Below, in pieces: positions 18,588 to 26,349 of a stretch of 64,000 nucleotides of DNA. Position 1 is the first letter of the stretch; every line of letters starts with the position of its first letter. Both the position numbers and the translations under genes were made by a program. Source of the DNA: Granulicella arctica (GTDB lineage Bacteria; Acidobacteriota; Terriglobia; Terriglobales; Acidobacteriaceae); the NCBI RefSeq assembly GCF_025685605.1, contig NZ_JAGTUT010000001.1, positions 1,178,001 to 1,242,000 of the forward strand. Direction: 5' to 3'. The notes beneath the pieces are model-generated. The model did not search any database, had not been told where the DNA came from, and worked only from the letters and a program-made list of their open reading frames with translations.

Positions 18588-19694
18588 TTGAATGGAATGA
18601 AAGAGATCCCACCTACTCCTCGTGTCAGGAAACAGAGAACGAATCTCCCGGCACGGATGGACATCCGCACCATTGCACGTCTTGCCAACGTCTCGATCGC
18701 TACCGTGTCACGCACCATCAATCGAGTCGCGACGGTCAATCCCAAGATCTCGAAGCGCGTGTGGAAGGTTATTGAAGAGGTCAACTACTTCCCGAACACC
18801 CAGGCTCGTGCCCTCGTCTCGGGCCGCAGTTGGATCTTGGGTCTTATCGTCTCAGAAATCACCAACCCGTTCTTTCCGGAGCTGATCCAGGGCTTTGAGG
18901 ATGTAGCCGTAGAGCATGGCTACGAGATTCTGGTAAGTTCCACGAACTACGACTCCAAGCGCATGTCGCAATGTATCCGCAGGATGCTCGAGCGGAACGT
19001 CGACGGCGTCGCCATCATGACCTTCGGCATCGAAGAGCCCCTGCTCGAACAGCTTGCCCTGCGCAACGTCCCCCTCGTCTTTATCGATGTCGGTCCGGAA
19101 CGCCCGGGCGTAAGTCTCCTCAAGGTCGACTATCACCATGGAATCCGGCAGGGGGTTCAACATCTCGCTGCCCTCGGCCACAAGAGCATCGCCTTTATCT
19201 CCGGACCAGCCCGGCTCCACTCCGCGCAATCGCGTCTCAAGGCTTTTCAAACCTCACTCGAAGAGTCTGGGATCAGCCCCGACCCCTCGCTCATCTTCGA
19301 AGGCGACCACACGCTTGAAGGAGGTTTGACCGCCGCAAAGCAGTTACTCGCTGCCAAAGACATTCCCACCGCCGTCATGTGCTCGAACGACATGACAGCC
19401 ATCGGCGTCCTGCACACGATCTACCGCGCTGGACTCCGTGTACCCGATGACCTCTCCGTGATCGGCTTCGACAACATCCACTTTGCCGAGGTCACCATTC
19501 CGCCCCTCACCACCGTGCAGATGTCGCGCCTGGACATTGCGAGCGCAGCCGTTTCAGCACTGCGCGCACAGGTGGAGACGAGCGAAGGTGCCCCGCCCAG
19601 GCAGGATTATGAGATCACCACAGAGCTGGTCGTCCGGGAATCAACCGGTTCTCCCCGCGGTACGACGAAGCAGCCTAAGAACAAAAAGAAGTAG
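18588..19694 (+). CDS. LacI-family transcriptional regulator
   Basis: A protein of up to 368 residues. The LacI-type helix-turn-helix IRTIARLANVSIATVSRTIN begins near residue 25, followed by the hinge helix region YFPNTQARALVSGRS and a periplasmic-binding-protein-like sensor domain (LGLIVSEITNPFFPELIQG; HLAALGHKSIAFISGP; AVMCSNDMTAIGVLHTI; LSVIGFDNIHFAEVTIPPLTTV). The start is uncertain: TTG 18588, ATG 18597 and ATG 18657 are in frame and none has a strong ribosome site. It ends 12 nt before the convergent araA stop, so control of arabinose genes is possible. Two AACC(C)GTTTC-like sites upstream of araA are candidate operators. Confidence 0.92.
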   Translation: MNGMKEIPPTPRVRKQRTNLPARMDIRTIARLANVSIATVSRTINRVATVNPKISKRVWKVIEEVNYFPNTQARALVSGRSWILGLIVSEITNPFFPELIQGFEDVAVEHGYEILVSSTNYDSKRMSQCIRRMLERNVDGVAIMTFGIEEPLLEQLALRNVPLVFIDVGPERPGVSLLKVDYHHGIRQGVQHLAALGHKSIAFISGPARLHSAQSRLKAFQTSLEESGISPDPSLIFEGDHTLEGGLTAAKQLLAAKDIPTAVMCSNDMTAIGVLHTIYRAGLRVPDDLSVIGFDNIHFAEVTIPPLTTVQMSRLDIASAAVSALRAQVETSEGAPPRQDYEITTELVVRESTGSPRGTTKQPKNKKK

Positions 19695-19706
19695 CGTCCT
19701 CTATAT

Positions 19707-21191
19707 CTACAGGTTGCGAGAGTACGCCGCTTCCTCCCAGCGAAGCTGACGCCGGAAGGTATGGATTCGCGTGTCAGCGTCGATGCGGATCAGTTCCACA
19801 CCGGCCATCTCCGCGAAGTCTTCCAGATGGTCGATCGTCAGAGCCTGACTCATGCCGGTATGGTGAGCGCCGCCAGCGTAGATCCACGCGGCCGCAGCCA
19901 CCTTGAGGCTTGGCTTCGGCAGCCAGACCGCACGCGCAACCGGCAGCTTGGGCAGTGGCTGTTCAGGCTGGATAACATCGACTTCATTCACGATCATGCG
20001 GAAGCGGTTCCCCATATCGACCAATGACGCGACCACAGCCGCACCACTCGGTGCCGTAAACACCAGCCTTACCGGATCGGCCTTGCCACCAATCCCAAGC
20101 GGATGAACCTCCAGCGAGGGCTTCGCCGCAGCAAGCGTAGGACAAACCTCAAGCATGTGCGATCCAAGGATCTTCGGCGTTCCGCTGAAGTCGTAGGTGT
20201 AGTCCTCCATGAACGAGGTTCCACCGGGGAGTCCGTGTGCCATCACCTTCATGGTTCGGACCAGCGCCGCTGTCTTCCAGTCCCCCTCGCCGCCAAAGCC
20301 GTAGCCATCGGCCATCAACCGTTGCGTAGCGATGCCCGGAAGCTGTTCGAGCCCGTGCAGGTCCTGAAACGTATCTGTAAAGGCTCCGAAGTTTCCTTCC
20401 TCCAGAAACGCACGCAAGCCAAGCTCGATCTTCGCAGCCACCTTCAGCGAAGCTGGCTGGTCATGCTCCTTCGCAATCGAATACGCCTCACGATATTCGC
20501 CGACGAGCCTGTCGACCTCAGCATCGCTCACCTGGTTCATGCGTGCCACAAGGTCACCAACGCCATATCCATCGACGGTGTAGCCAAGCTGTGCCTGCGC
20601 GGCGACCTTGTCGCCCTCCGTCACCGCGACATCGCGCATATTGTCACCGAAGCGAGCCACCTTCAGGTTCTGCGACTCATGCCATCCCGCCGCAGCACGC
20701 GCCCATGTTGCCACCTCGGCAACTGTCTCCGGGTCCTGCCAGAAGCCGACAACAACCTTGCGGGCCAGCCGCAAGCGAGCCGTGATAAACCCAAACTCGC
20801 GGTCGCCATGTGCAGCCTGGTTCAGGTTCATGAAGTCCATATCGATCGACGACCACAGCAGTTCGCGGTTGAACTGTGTATGGAGATGAAGGAAGGGCTT
20901 GGTGAGCGAGGTCAGGCCGGCAATCCACATCTTCGCCGGCGAAAAGGTATGCATCCACAACACCAGCCCAATGCATTTCGTGAAGTTGTTTGCCTCGCGA
21001 CAGAGCCCGCGAACCTCCTCTGCCGTCGTGAGAATCGGCTTGAAGACGATGCGGAATGGCAGAGACTTCTCGGAATCGAGCGACGTGGCAATCGTCTGCG
21101 AGTGGTTCGCGACCTGCGTCAATGCTTCCGGGCCATAAAGATGCTGGCTGCCAGTGACAAACCAAATTTCGAGATCTTCGAGCTTCGTCAT
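19707..21191 (-). CDS. araA: L-arabinose isomerase AraA
   Basis: A 494-residue cytosolic enzyme converting L-arabinose to L-ribulose. [11 protein letters not shown] near residue 10, [15 protein letters not shown], the [10 protein letters not shown] block, [17 protein letters not shown] (metal-binding Glu), [10 protein letters not shown] (second Glu) and GSHMLEVCP (metal-binding His) are all present, as is a C-terminal GGAHHTG histidine. The ATG at 21191 is preceded by AGGAG at about 9 nt and gives the normal family length; the open frame continues upstream to 21536 but that extension overlaps the divergent promoter region. No araB or araD is adjacent, so the rest of the pathway must be elsewhere. 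Confidence 0.96.
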   Translation of the reverse strand: MTKLEDLEIWFVTGSQHLYGPEALTQVANHSQTIATSLDSEKSLPFRIVFKPILTTAEEVRGLCREANNFTKCIGLVLWMHTFSPAKMWIAGLTSLTKPFLHLHTQFNRELLWSSIDMDFMNLNQAAHGDREFGFITARLRLARKVVVGFWQDPETVAEVATWARAAAGWHESQNLKVARFGDNMRDVAVTEGDKVAAQAQLGYTVDGYGVGDLVARMNQVSDAEVDRLVGEYREAYSIAKEHDQPASLKVAAKIELGLRAFLEEGNFGAFTDTFQDLHGLEQLPGIATQRLMADGYGFGGEGDWKTAALVRTMKVMAHGLPGGTSFMEDYTYDFSGTPKILGSHMLEVCPTLAAAKPSLEVHPLGIGGKADPVRLVFTAPSGAAVVASLVDMGNRFRMIVNEVDVIQPEQPLPKLPVARAVWLPKPSLKVAAAAWIYAGGAHHTGMSQALTIDHLEDFAEMAGVELIRIDADTRIHTFRRQLRWEEAAYSRNL

Positions 21192-21230
21192 GTTCTGCTC
21201 TCCTGTACCGGGCCTCGCATCGGAGCAAAG

Positions 21231-21283
21231 GAACCCGTTTCGATGCTCTACGATATGCAGCTGATGGTCAAGTAACCGTTTCC
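21231..21283. promoter_or_regulatory. Candidate LacI-type operator pair between araA and the deaminase gene
   Basis: GAACCCGTTTCG at 21231-21242 and GTAACCGTTTCC at 21272-21283 share an AACC(C)GTTTC core like LacI-family operators and lie 41 nt apart in the 138-nt divergent gap. Regulation by the LacI protein convergent with araA is a guess from position. Confidence 0.3.
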
Positions 21284-21329
21284 CCGAATCGCTCCGGCAC
21301 TCTCGCAAACCATCTTGTAAGCTGCTCAC

Positions 21330-21785
21330 ATGGATGAAGTTGCTCAGTTCCTGTCGATGTTGGATGTAGCGATAGGCGAGGCACGGACAGGTCTCGCAGA
21401 AGGCGGTATCCCGATCGGCGCAGCGCTCTTTGCCTCGGACGGCAAGCTGATCAGCTCGGGCCACAACCGCCGCGTACAGGAGGGTGACCCTTCGGCACAT
21501 GGCGAGACCGACGCCTTCCGGCGCGCAGGTCGGCAACGAAGCTATCGGGATCTAATCATGGTTACCACCCTCGCCCCCTGCTGGTATTGCAGCGGGCTCA
21601 TCCGCCAGTTCGGCTTCCGGACCGTCATCGTCGGCGAAAGCCAAAACTTCGCAGGCGGCCTCGACTGGCTGCGAGAAGACGGCGTGCGCATCGTCGACCT
21701 TAACTCTGAAGAGTGCGTGACGATGCTCGGCGACTACATCGCGGCCAATCCAACCGTGTGGAACGAGGACATCGGAGAGGACTAA
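21330..21785 (+). CDS. Cytosine-deaminase-like zinc nucleoside/nucleobase deaminase
   Basis: A 151-residue enzyme of the cytidine/deoxycytidylate deaminase superfamily. The zinc site is HGE in [11 protein letters not shown] plus PCWYC in [16 protein letters not shown], and the glutamate of HGE is the proton shuttle. [13 protein letters not shown] near residue 28 and [16 protein letters not shown] recall yeast-type cytosine deaminase. It hydrolyses an amino group from a pyrimidine or similar base, releasing ammonia. It ends 6 nt before eutB, so the three genes probably form one operon with an ammonia-releasing theme. The exact substrate (cytosine, creatinine or another amine) cannot be read from sequence. 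Confidence 0.85.
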   Translation: MDEVAQFLSMLDVAIGEARTGLAEGGIPIGAALFASDGKLISSGHNRRVQEGDPSAHGETDAFRRAGRQRSYRDLIMVTTLAPCWYCSGLIRQFGFRTVIVGESQNFAGGLDWLREDGVRIVDLNSEECVTMLGDYIAANPTVWNEDIGED

Positions 21786-21791
21786 GCACCG

Positions 21792-23162
21792 ATGCCGTTC
21801 TCCCACACATCCCGCGGCGTCACCTACAGCTTTGCCGACCTGCGCACGCTGCTGGCCAGGGCCACCCCAGCGCGGTCAGGAGACGAGTTAGCCGGAGTCG
21901 CAGCCGACTCCGCAAAGGAGCGCGCAGCAGCTCAGATCGCGCTGGCTGATGTGCCATTGGCAACCTTCCTCAATCAGGTCGTGGTTCCGTATGAGTCGGA
22001 TGAAGTCACACGGCTCATCATCGACCACCATGATGCCGAAGCCTTCCAGCCGGTCGCAGGGTTGACCGTCGGCGAGTTCCGCGACTGGCTGCTCAGCGAC
22101 GGCGCAACCGGCGAACAGCTTACGTCCCTTGCCCCGGGAATCATGCCCGAAATGGCTGCTGCCGTGGCAAAGCTGATGCGGTTGCAGGACATGATCGCCG
22201 TCGCCCGAAAGATTCACGTCGTGACGCGCTTCCGCACCACGGTAGGCCTGCCCGGAAGGCTGTCGACCCGACTACAGCCAAACCATCCAACGGACGATCC
22301 CATGGGCATCGCCGTGTCCATGCTGGATGGTCTACGTCTCGGCTCGGGCGACGCCGTCATCGGGATCAATCCCGTAAGTGACGATCCCGAAACAGTAACG
22401 CATCTGCTGCGCATGATCGACCACGTTCGCCAGACCTTCCAGATCCCTACGCAGAGTTGCGTACTCGCCCACATCACGACCCAGATGCGCGCGATCGAAA
22501 CTGGTGCACCGCTCGACCTGCTCTTCCAGTCGATCGCCGGAACAGAGGGCACCAACACCTCGTTCGGCGTGTCGTTGAGCCTGCTGGCCGAGGCGGAGGC
22601 AATGGCGCGGTCCCTGCAGCGCGGCGGAATCGGCGAGGAGACCGGCGGCCAGAACGTAATGTACTTCGAGACCGGTCAGGGTTCGGCGCTCTCAGCCAAT
22701 GCGCATCATGGAGTCGACCAGCAGACCCTTGAGGCTCGCGCCTATGCGGTTGCGCGTCAGTTCAAGCCGATGCTGGTCAATACCGTCGTCGGGTTCATCG
22801 GGCCAGAGTACCTCTACAACGGCAAGCAGATCATCCGCGCCGGGCTCGAGGACCACTTCGCCGGTAAGCTGCTCGGCCTTCCCATGGGCTGCGACGTCTG
22901 CTACACGAACCACACCGACGCGGATCAGGATGATATGGACGCGCTGCTGACGCTCCTCGGAACCGCAGGCGTGAACTACATCATGGGCGTTCCCGGAGCC
23001 GACGACGTCATGCTCCACTACCAGAGCACGTCGTTCCAGGACGCACTCTACGTGCGGCGCGTGCTCGGACTGCGACCTGCACCAGAGTTCGCAGCATGGC
23101 TGGAACGCGACCTGCTGCGCGCCGCAAACGTAGCCGGAATGCTGCTCGGTGCTGCCGTATGA
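21792..23162 (+). CDS. eutB: Ethanolamine ammonia-lyase large subunit EutB
   Basis: A 456-residue TIM-barrel subunit of the adenosylcobalamin-dependent lyase that turns ethanolamine into acetaldehyde and ammonia. FLNQVVVPYESDEVTRL near residue 55, GEFRDWLLSD, QDMIAVARKIHVVTRFR, the LFQSIAGTEGTNTSFGV active-site stretch, YFETGQGSALSANAHHG and GCDVCYTNH are typical. Length is normal. Its coenzyme is the product of the operon encoded some 8 kb upstream. No EutA reactivase, EutD/E, or microcompartment shell genes are in the window, so this is a minimal cytosolic version. Confidence 0.97.
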   Translation: MPFSHTSRGVTYSFADLRTLLARATPARSGDELAGVAADSAKERAAAQIALADVPLATFLNQVVVPYESDEVTRLIIDHHDAEAFQPVAGLTVGEFRDWLLSDGATGEQLTSLAPGIMPEMAAAVAKLMRLQDMIAVARKIHVVTRFRTTVGLPGRLSTRLQPNHPTDDPMGIAVSMLDGLRLGSGDAVIGINPVSDDPETVTHLLRMIDHVRQTFQIPTQSCVLAHITTQMRAIETGAPLDLLFQSIAGTEGTNTSFGVSLSLLAEAEAMARSLQRGGIGEETGGQNVMYFETGQGSALSANAHHGVDQQTLEARAYAVARQFKPMLVNTVVGFIGPEYLYNGKQIIRAGLEDHFAGKLLGLPMGCDVCYTNHTDADQDDMDALLTLLGTAGVNYIMGVPGADDVMLHYQSTSFQDALYVRRVLGLRPAPEFAAWLERDLLRAANVAGMLLGAAV

Positions 23163-23210
23163 CCAACGCCCGAGTGCCCATGTCCCAATCTCATCCAGAC
23201 TCTCTTTGTA

Positions 23211-23241
23211 TGTCATCCCGCAGCAAAGCGGAGGGATTTGC
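23211..23241. repeat. Short dispersed palindromic repeat in the eutB-eutC gap
   Basis: GTCATCCCG-CAGC-AAAGCGGAGGGAT type sequence. It resembles the element at 24178-24215 and is of a kind I associate with dispersed intergenic repeats in Acidobacteriota (from memory, not searched). It separates the two subunit genes of one enzyme. Confidence 0.45.
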
Positions 23242-23303
23242 TTCCCTTCTCCCCACCAACGCCCTGGTGTTCTTAAGCGGTCCCGACGTGCGGAGGCTCG
23301 CTG

Positions 23304-24080
23304 ATGGATGAGCTTCGACACTTACGCCAAGGCGAATCCACTCCTGCCCGCGTCGGGCTTGGTATCACTGGCGTCAGCCTGCCGACACGTTCGCTGCTAA
23401 CGTTCCAGATGGATCAGGCGTTCGCGCGGGACGCAATACAGGATGAGTTGGCGACAGTCTCTTTGGTGCAGGAGATAGCTGCTCTTCGGTCTGGCTCGGC
23501 TCTGCAGTGGACCTCGGAAGAGACACCTGTCCTTCACTCGGCCGCGCGTGATCGCAATGTCTACCTGCGTCGACCAGACCTTGGACGAAGATTGGCGGAG
23601 GCCGAGCTTGCGGCCGCACCTTGCGATCTGGCGATCGTGCTGGCTGATGGACTTTCAGCGCTCGCGGTCAATCGCCATGCCGTTCCGCTGCTCACCGAGC
23701 TTCTACCGCTATTGGCAGCTGGAACGACGCTCGGTCCCATTAGCCTCGTGGTTCAGGGACGGGTAGCGATCGGCGACGAGATCGGCGAACGTCTCGGAGC
23801 GCGGATGCTGCTCATGCTGATCGGTGAGCGACCCGGGCTAAGCGCACCCGATTCCCTCGGAGCCTACCTGACCTGGAATCCCCGGATCGGACGAACGGAT
23901 GCCGAGCGGAACTGCGTCTCGAACATCCGGCCCGAAGGGTTGAGCTACGAGAAGGCGGCTCAACTCATCCATCAAAGTATGGCAACCGCAGTGCAGCAAC
24001 AGCTTACTGGCGTGGCATTGAACCGTCGGATCGGACAGCACCAGCCTGTAGCTCAGCTACTCAACCCCATGGAACCATAG
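23304..24080 (+). CDS. eutC: Ethanolamine ammonia-lyase small subunit EutC
   Basis: A 258-residue subunit that completes the cobalamin-binding site of ethanolamine ammonia-lyase. STPARVGLGITGVSLPTRSL at the N-terminus, FQMDQAFARDAI, RPDLGRRLAEAE, IVLADGLSALAVNRHA and the C-terminal NIRPEGLSYEKAAQLIHQSM are family blocks. It begins 141 nt after eutB, a longer spacer than usual; that spacer contains a palindromic repeat instead of a gene. The ATG at 23304 leaves about ten residues before the conserved TPAR motif, as expected. Confidence 0.95.
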   Translation: MDELRHLRQGESTPARVGLGITGVSLPTRSLLTFQMDQAFARDAIQDELATVSLVQEIAALRSGSALQWTSEETPVLHSAARDRNVYLRRPDLGRRLAEAELAAAPCDLAIVLADGLSALAVNRHAVPLLTELLPLLAAGTTLGPISLVVQGRVAIGDEIGERLGARMLLMLIGERPGLSAPDSLGAYLTWNPRIGRTDAERNCVSNIRPEGLSYEKAAQLIHQSMATAVQQQLTGVALNRRIGQHQPVAQLLNPMEP

Positions 24081-24177
24081 CCTGGAGCGACCTTTCCATC
24101 GCGATAGCGAACAGCTTCCTCCTCTAAGCCCAACCTGGTTTTCTAATCCATCACTCCCAACGCCATCGCCAACGCTC

Positions 24178-24215
24178 GTCATCTCGACCGAAGCGCAGCG
24201 AAGTGGAGAGACCCC
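24178..24215. repeat. Short dispersed palindromic repeat
   Basis: GTCATCTCGACCGAAGCGCA... ending in GTGGAGAGACCCC. It has the same GTCATC[CT]CG...AGCG...GGAG plan as the element at 23211-23241, suggesting one repeat class with two copies in 1 kb. Confidence 0.45.
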
Positions 24216-24271
24216 CTCATCTCGTTCTCGCTTCTTCTATCTATGCGTCCTCATCCTGAAAAGTGCAGTTT

Positions 24272-24400
24272 CTTGACAAATTCAGAGTTCCAGAAGGACC
24301 TTTTGAGGCCAAACCCCGAGCAGGCACCAAGACCTGAGCGTCAAGGGTCCGGACTTAGGTCCATTGTTTTGAACACTTTGGACTTGCAGAAAAAACTTTT
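24272..24400 (+). repeat. Degenerate dispersed repeat, copy A
   Basis: Anchors are CTTGACAAATTC at 24272-24283 and GTCCGGACTTAGGTCC at 24347-24362, followed by TTTTGAACACTTTGGACTTG and an A-rich run ending AAAAAACTTTT at about 24400. Copy B repeats both anchors exactly 211 bp downstream. Confidence 0.7.
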
Positions 24401-24482
24401 ACGACAACCCGGACAGCCGGAAACGCCAATAGTCCGCAGCCGAAACGCAGTCTCAGGAGACACGGAATTATTTCTGCATCAA

Positions 24483-24611
24483 CTTGACAAATTCGCCACC
24501 CAAACAGGGCTCAAAGCGATCGCAAGCGCCTGTACAGCCTTGGACCTGCCCGACTAAGTCCAGACTTAGGTGCCTTGTTATGAACACTTTGGACCTCAGG
24601 AAGAAATTTTC
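24483..24611 (+). repeat. Degenerate dispersed repeat, copy B
   Basis: CTTGACAAATTC at 24483-24494 and GTCCAGACTTAGGTGCC at 24558 onward, then ATGAACACTTTGGACCTCAG and GAAGAAATTTT. Anchor spacing equals that of copy A (75 nt), although the sequence between the anchors has diverged. The right end touches the permease stop region. Confidence 0.7.
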
Positions 24612-24621
24612 AGACTGTCCG

Positions 24622-26091
24622 TCAGCCCAACTTTGACGAGCGGTGACGAGTCGCCAGGAACCAGGCCGACGTAACAGCGAGGTAGGCCAGGTAGAGGTAA
24701 GGAAGCCAGGAGTAAGGGCGCGGCGGAATGGGGTAGAGGCTGCCCTCGAGAGCAAGGAGCATTGCTGCAGTCGCCGCTACCGACAGCGCTACGTAGCCAG
24801 GGTTGAGTTTGTGGCGTCGGTGCAGCGCAATCGGCAGGGCAATAGCAACGAGGCCATAGACCGTGATGAAACCATACGTGGCAAACGACCCCATCCAGCC
24901 GTAGATATCCGAGCCACTCGCGCCATGGCCAGCCAGCCACGCAGCAGGCAGTCCGGCGAGGGTACCGACGACGAGGACAGCGGCTCCGGGAGTCTGGTTG
25001 CGCGGGTGGATGCGACGCAGGGACTGGTGGCAAAGACGGTTGTGCGACATCAGCAGCAGGACGCGGGCCGCCGCCGTGATGCAACCCAGCGTGGCAGCGA
25101 ACATGCTGATCAATACGCCAATATCGACCAGCGGCCCAAAGACCGGCATCCCGACGAGGCCCGAGAGGAGATGAAACGGCGCTGTCGTCTCACCCAGATT
25201 GTTGCCCGTCGGACGGTAGCCGAGGGTTTCGCCGTAGGCAGCGAGGATGAAGAAGAGACCACAGAGGATCGCAGATTGCAGGACAGCGCGAGGGATGGTG
25301 CGGAGGGGTTGGTGCGCTTCGTGTCCGAGGGTGGTGGCGCTCTCGAAGCCGACAAAGCTGAAGAGGGCGAGCACCATGCCGAGACGGATTCCCTGCACCG
25401 ATGCGCCCTGCAGCCGAAGCTGCTGAAGGTCGACGTGGAAGCCGTGACGACCGAGGATGGCGGCAAGCACGATGGCAATGAGGAGTGCGGAGCTACCCTC
25501 GATCCAGAGCATGAGGCGGGCGGAGATACGGACGTCACGCCAGGCGATCCAGACGGAGAGCGCCGTGACGGAGACGGCGAGGAGCACCGGCGTAAGGAGC
25601 GAGGTGCTGCGGAAGGGCGTCAGCGTCTGGAGGACGACCATGCCGTAGTTGACGAAGCCGCCGATGACGGACGAGCCGGTGGCGATATAGGCGAGCAGAA
25701 GCGCCCAGGCGGTGAGGGCTCCGACGGCTGGTGGAAGCGTCGAGGTCGCGTAGACGTAGAGCGAGCCGGGCGAGGCGGAGTCGCGGGCGAAGCTGCGGAT
25801 GCAGAGGGCGATGAGCAGGACGGACAGGGTGGCGAGCAGGTAAGCGAGCCATGTCCCGTTACCCGCCACGGCAAAGACGAGCGGGATCGTCATAGTCGGC
25901 GAGGTGCTGGGGGCGATGGTCGAGATGGACTGGCCGAGCGTCTCCATGGGCGAGAGCACTTGGTGGCGCAGGCCGTGGCGGCCAGCTTCGACGCTCGTCG
26001 CTTCAAGCACTCCGGAGGGGTTAGGCAAGGTTAGCGACGCTCCCTGGTACGCGGATGATGGCTGAATATCTGGAGAGATTAGGGAGAGCAT
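24622..26091 (-). CDS. APC-superfamily amino-acid/amine permease
   Basis: A 489-residue membrane transporter with about twelve hydrophobic segments, beginning with LGQSISTIAPSTSPTMTIPL (first broken helix of the APC fold). SPGSLYVYATSTLPPAVG and the mid-protein SFVGFESATTLGHEAHQPLRTIPRAV are typical of the APC amino-acid family, the FES/T...E segment being the conserved helix-6/loop region. The ATG at 26091 follows GGAG at 4 nt; the longer open frame upstream to 26292 has no hydrophobic or conserved content. It faces the eutBC genes, so ethanolamine or a similar amine is a plausible substrate, but general amino-acid transport fits equally well. Confidence 0.88.
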   Translation of the reverse strand: MLSLISPDIQPSSAYQGASLTLPNPSGVLEATSVEAGRHGLRHQVLSPMETLGQSISTIAPSTSPTMTIPLVFAVAGNGTWLAYLLATLSVLLIALCIRSFARDSASPGSLYVYATSTLPPAVGALTAWALLLAYIATGSSVIGGFVNYGMVVLQTLTPFRSTSLLTPVLLAVSVTALSVWIAWRDVRISARLMLWIEGSSALLIAIVLAAILGRHGFHVDLQQLRLQGASVQGIRLGMVLALFSFVGFESATTLGHEAHQPLRTIPRAVLQSAILCGLFFILAAYGETLGYRPTGNNLGETTAPFHLLSGLVGMPVFGPLVDIGVLISMFAATLGCITAAARVLLLMSHNRLCHQSLRRIHPRNQTPGAAVLVVGTLAGLPAAWLAGHGASGSDIYGWMGSFATYGFITVYGLVAIALPIALHRRHKLNPGYVALSVAATAAMLLALEGSLYPIPPRPYSWLPYLYLAYLAVTSAWFLATRHRSSKLG

Positions 26092-26236
26092 AGCACTCCA
26101 GCACTCCTTCCAAGGCACCCAGCGAACAGGGCGCGATCGTGACGTTTGGAAGCTGATTAATCTCTCGCCATTCAGATGAGGATGGGTTATCTTGCAAGTA
26201 AGCCATCTCAAGATTGGGTTCCACCCTTTGCAAGTT

Positions 26237-26250
26237 GTTGCAACCGCAAC
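26237..26250. promoter_or_regulatory. GTTGC-N4-GCAAC dyad upstream of the second receptor
   Basis: A perfect 5-4-5 inverted repeat (GTTGCAACCGCAAC) in the 258-nt divergent gap between the permease and the receptor gene, next to a further TTTGCAAG. A regulator-binding site is possible; the LacI-family protein encoded at 31904 is the obvious candidate. Confidence 0.3.
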
Positions 26251-26349
26251 GATTTCTGCCAAGCTATTCGTCGCAGGCGTGCCTGTTTTCACGTCTTGAT
26301 TCGAGCCGTTTTTGTTGCTGTTCTGAACCTATTTTTTGGAGTCCTTTTC

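Larger units (their letters stand above)
24081..24621. other. Gene-poor gap between eutC and the permease gene
   Basis: 541 nt between convergent genes. It contains a palindromic repeat (24178-24215) and two copies of a degenerate repeat spaced 211 bp apart. A 104-codon plus-strand frame crosses the repeats but has no ribosome site or recognisable product. No clear terminator hairpin was seen. Confidence 0.7.

Noticed and set aside
20103..21275. 390-codon plus-strand frame over araA
   Set aside because: Shadow of araA, whose catalytic motifs are intact on the minus strand.
21192..21536. 115-codon N-terminal extension of araA
   Set aside because: Covers the divergent promoter region and the start of the deaminase gene; the internal ATG has AGGAG and gives the normal length.
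24243..24557. 104-codon plus-strand frame in the eutC-permease gap
   Set aside because: It crosses the 211-bp repeat copies, has no ribosome site and no recognisable product; the conserved blocks are better explained as a nucleotide repeat.
24643..26034. 463-codon plus-strand frame opposite the permease gene
   Set aside because: Highly charged Arg/Glu/Asp composition typical of the antisense of a GC-rich membrane-protein gene; the minus strand encodes a clear APC transporter.
26092..26292. 67-codon extension of the permease
   Set aside because: No conserved or hydrophobic content; the SD-supported ATG is at 26091.
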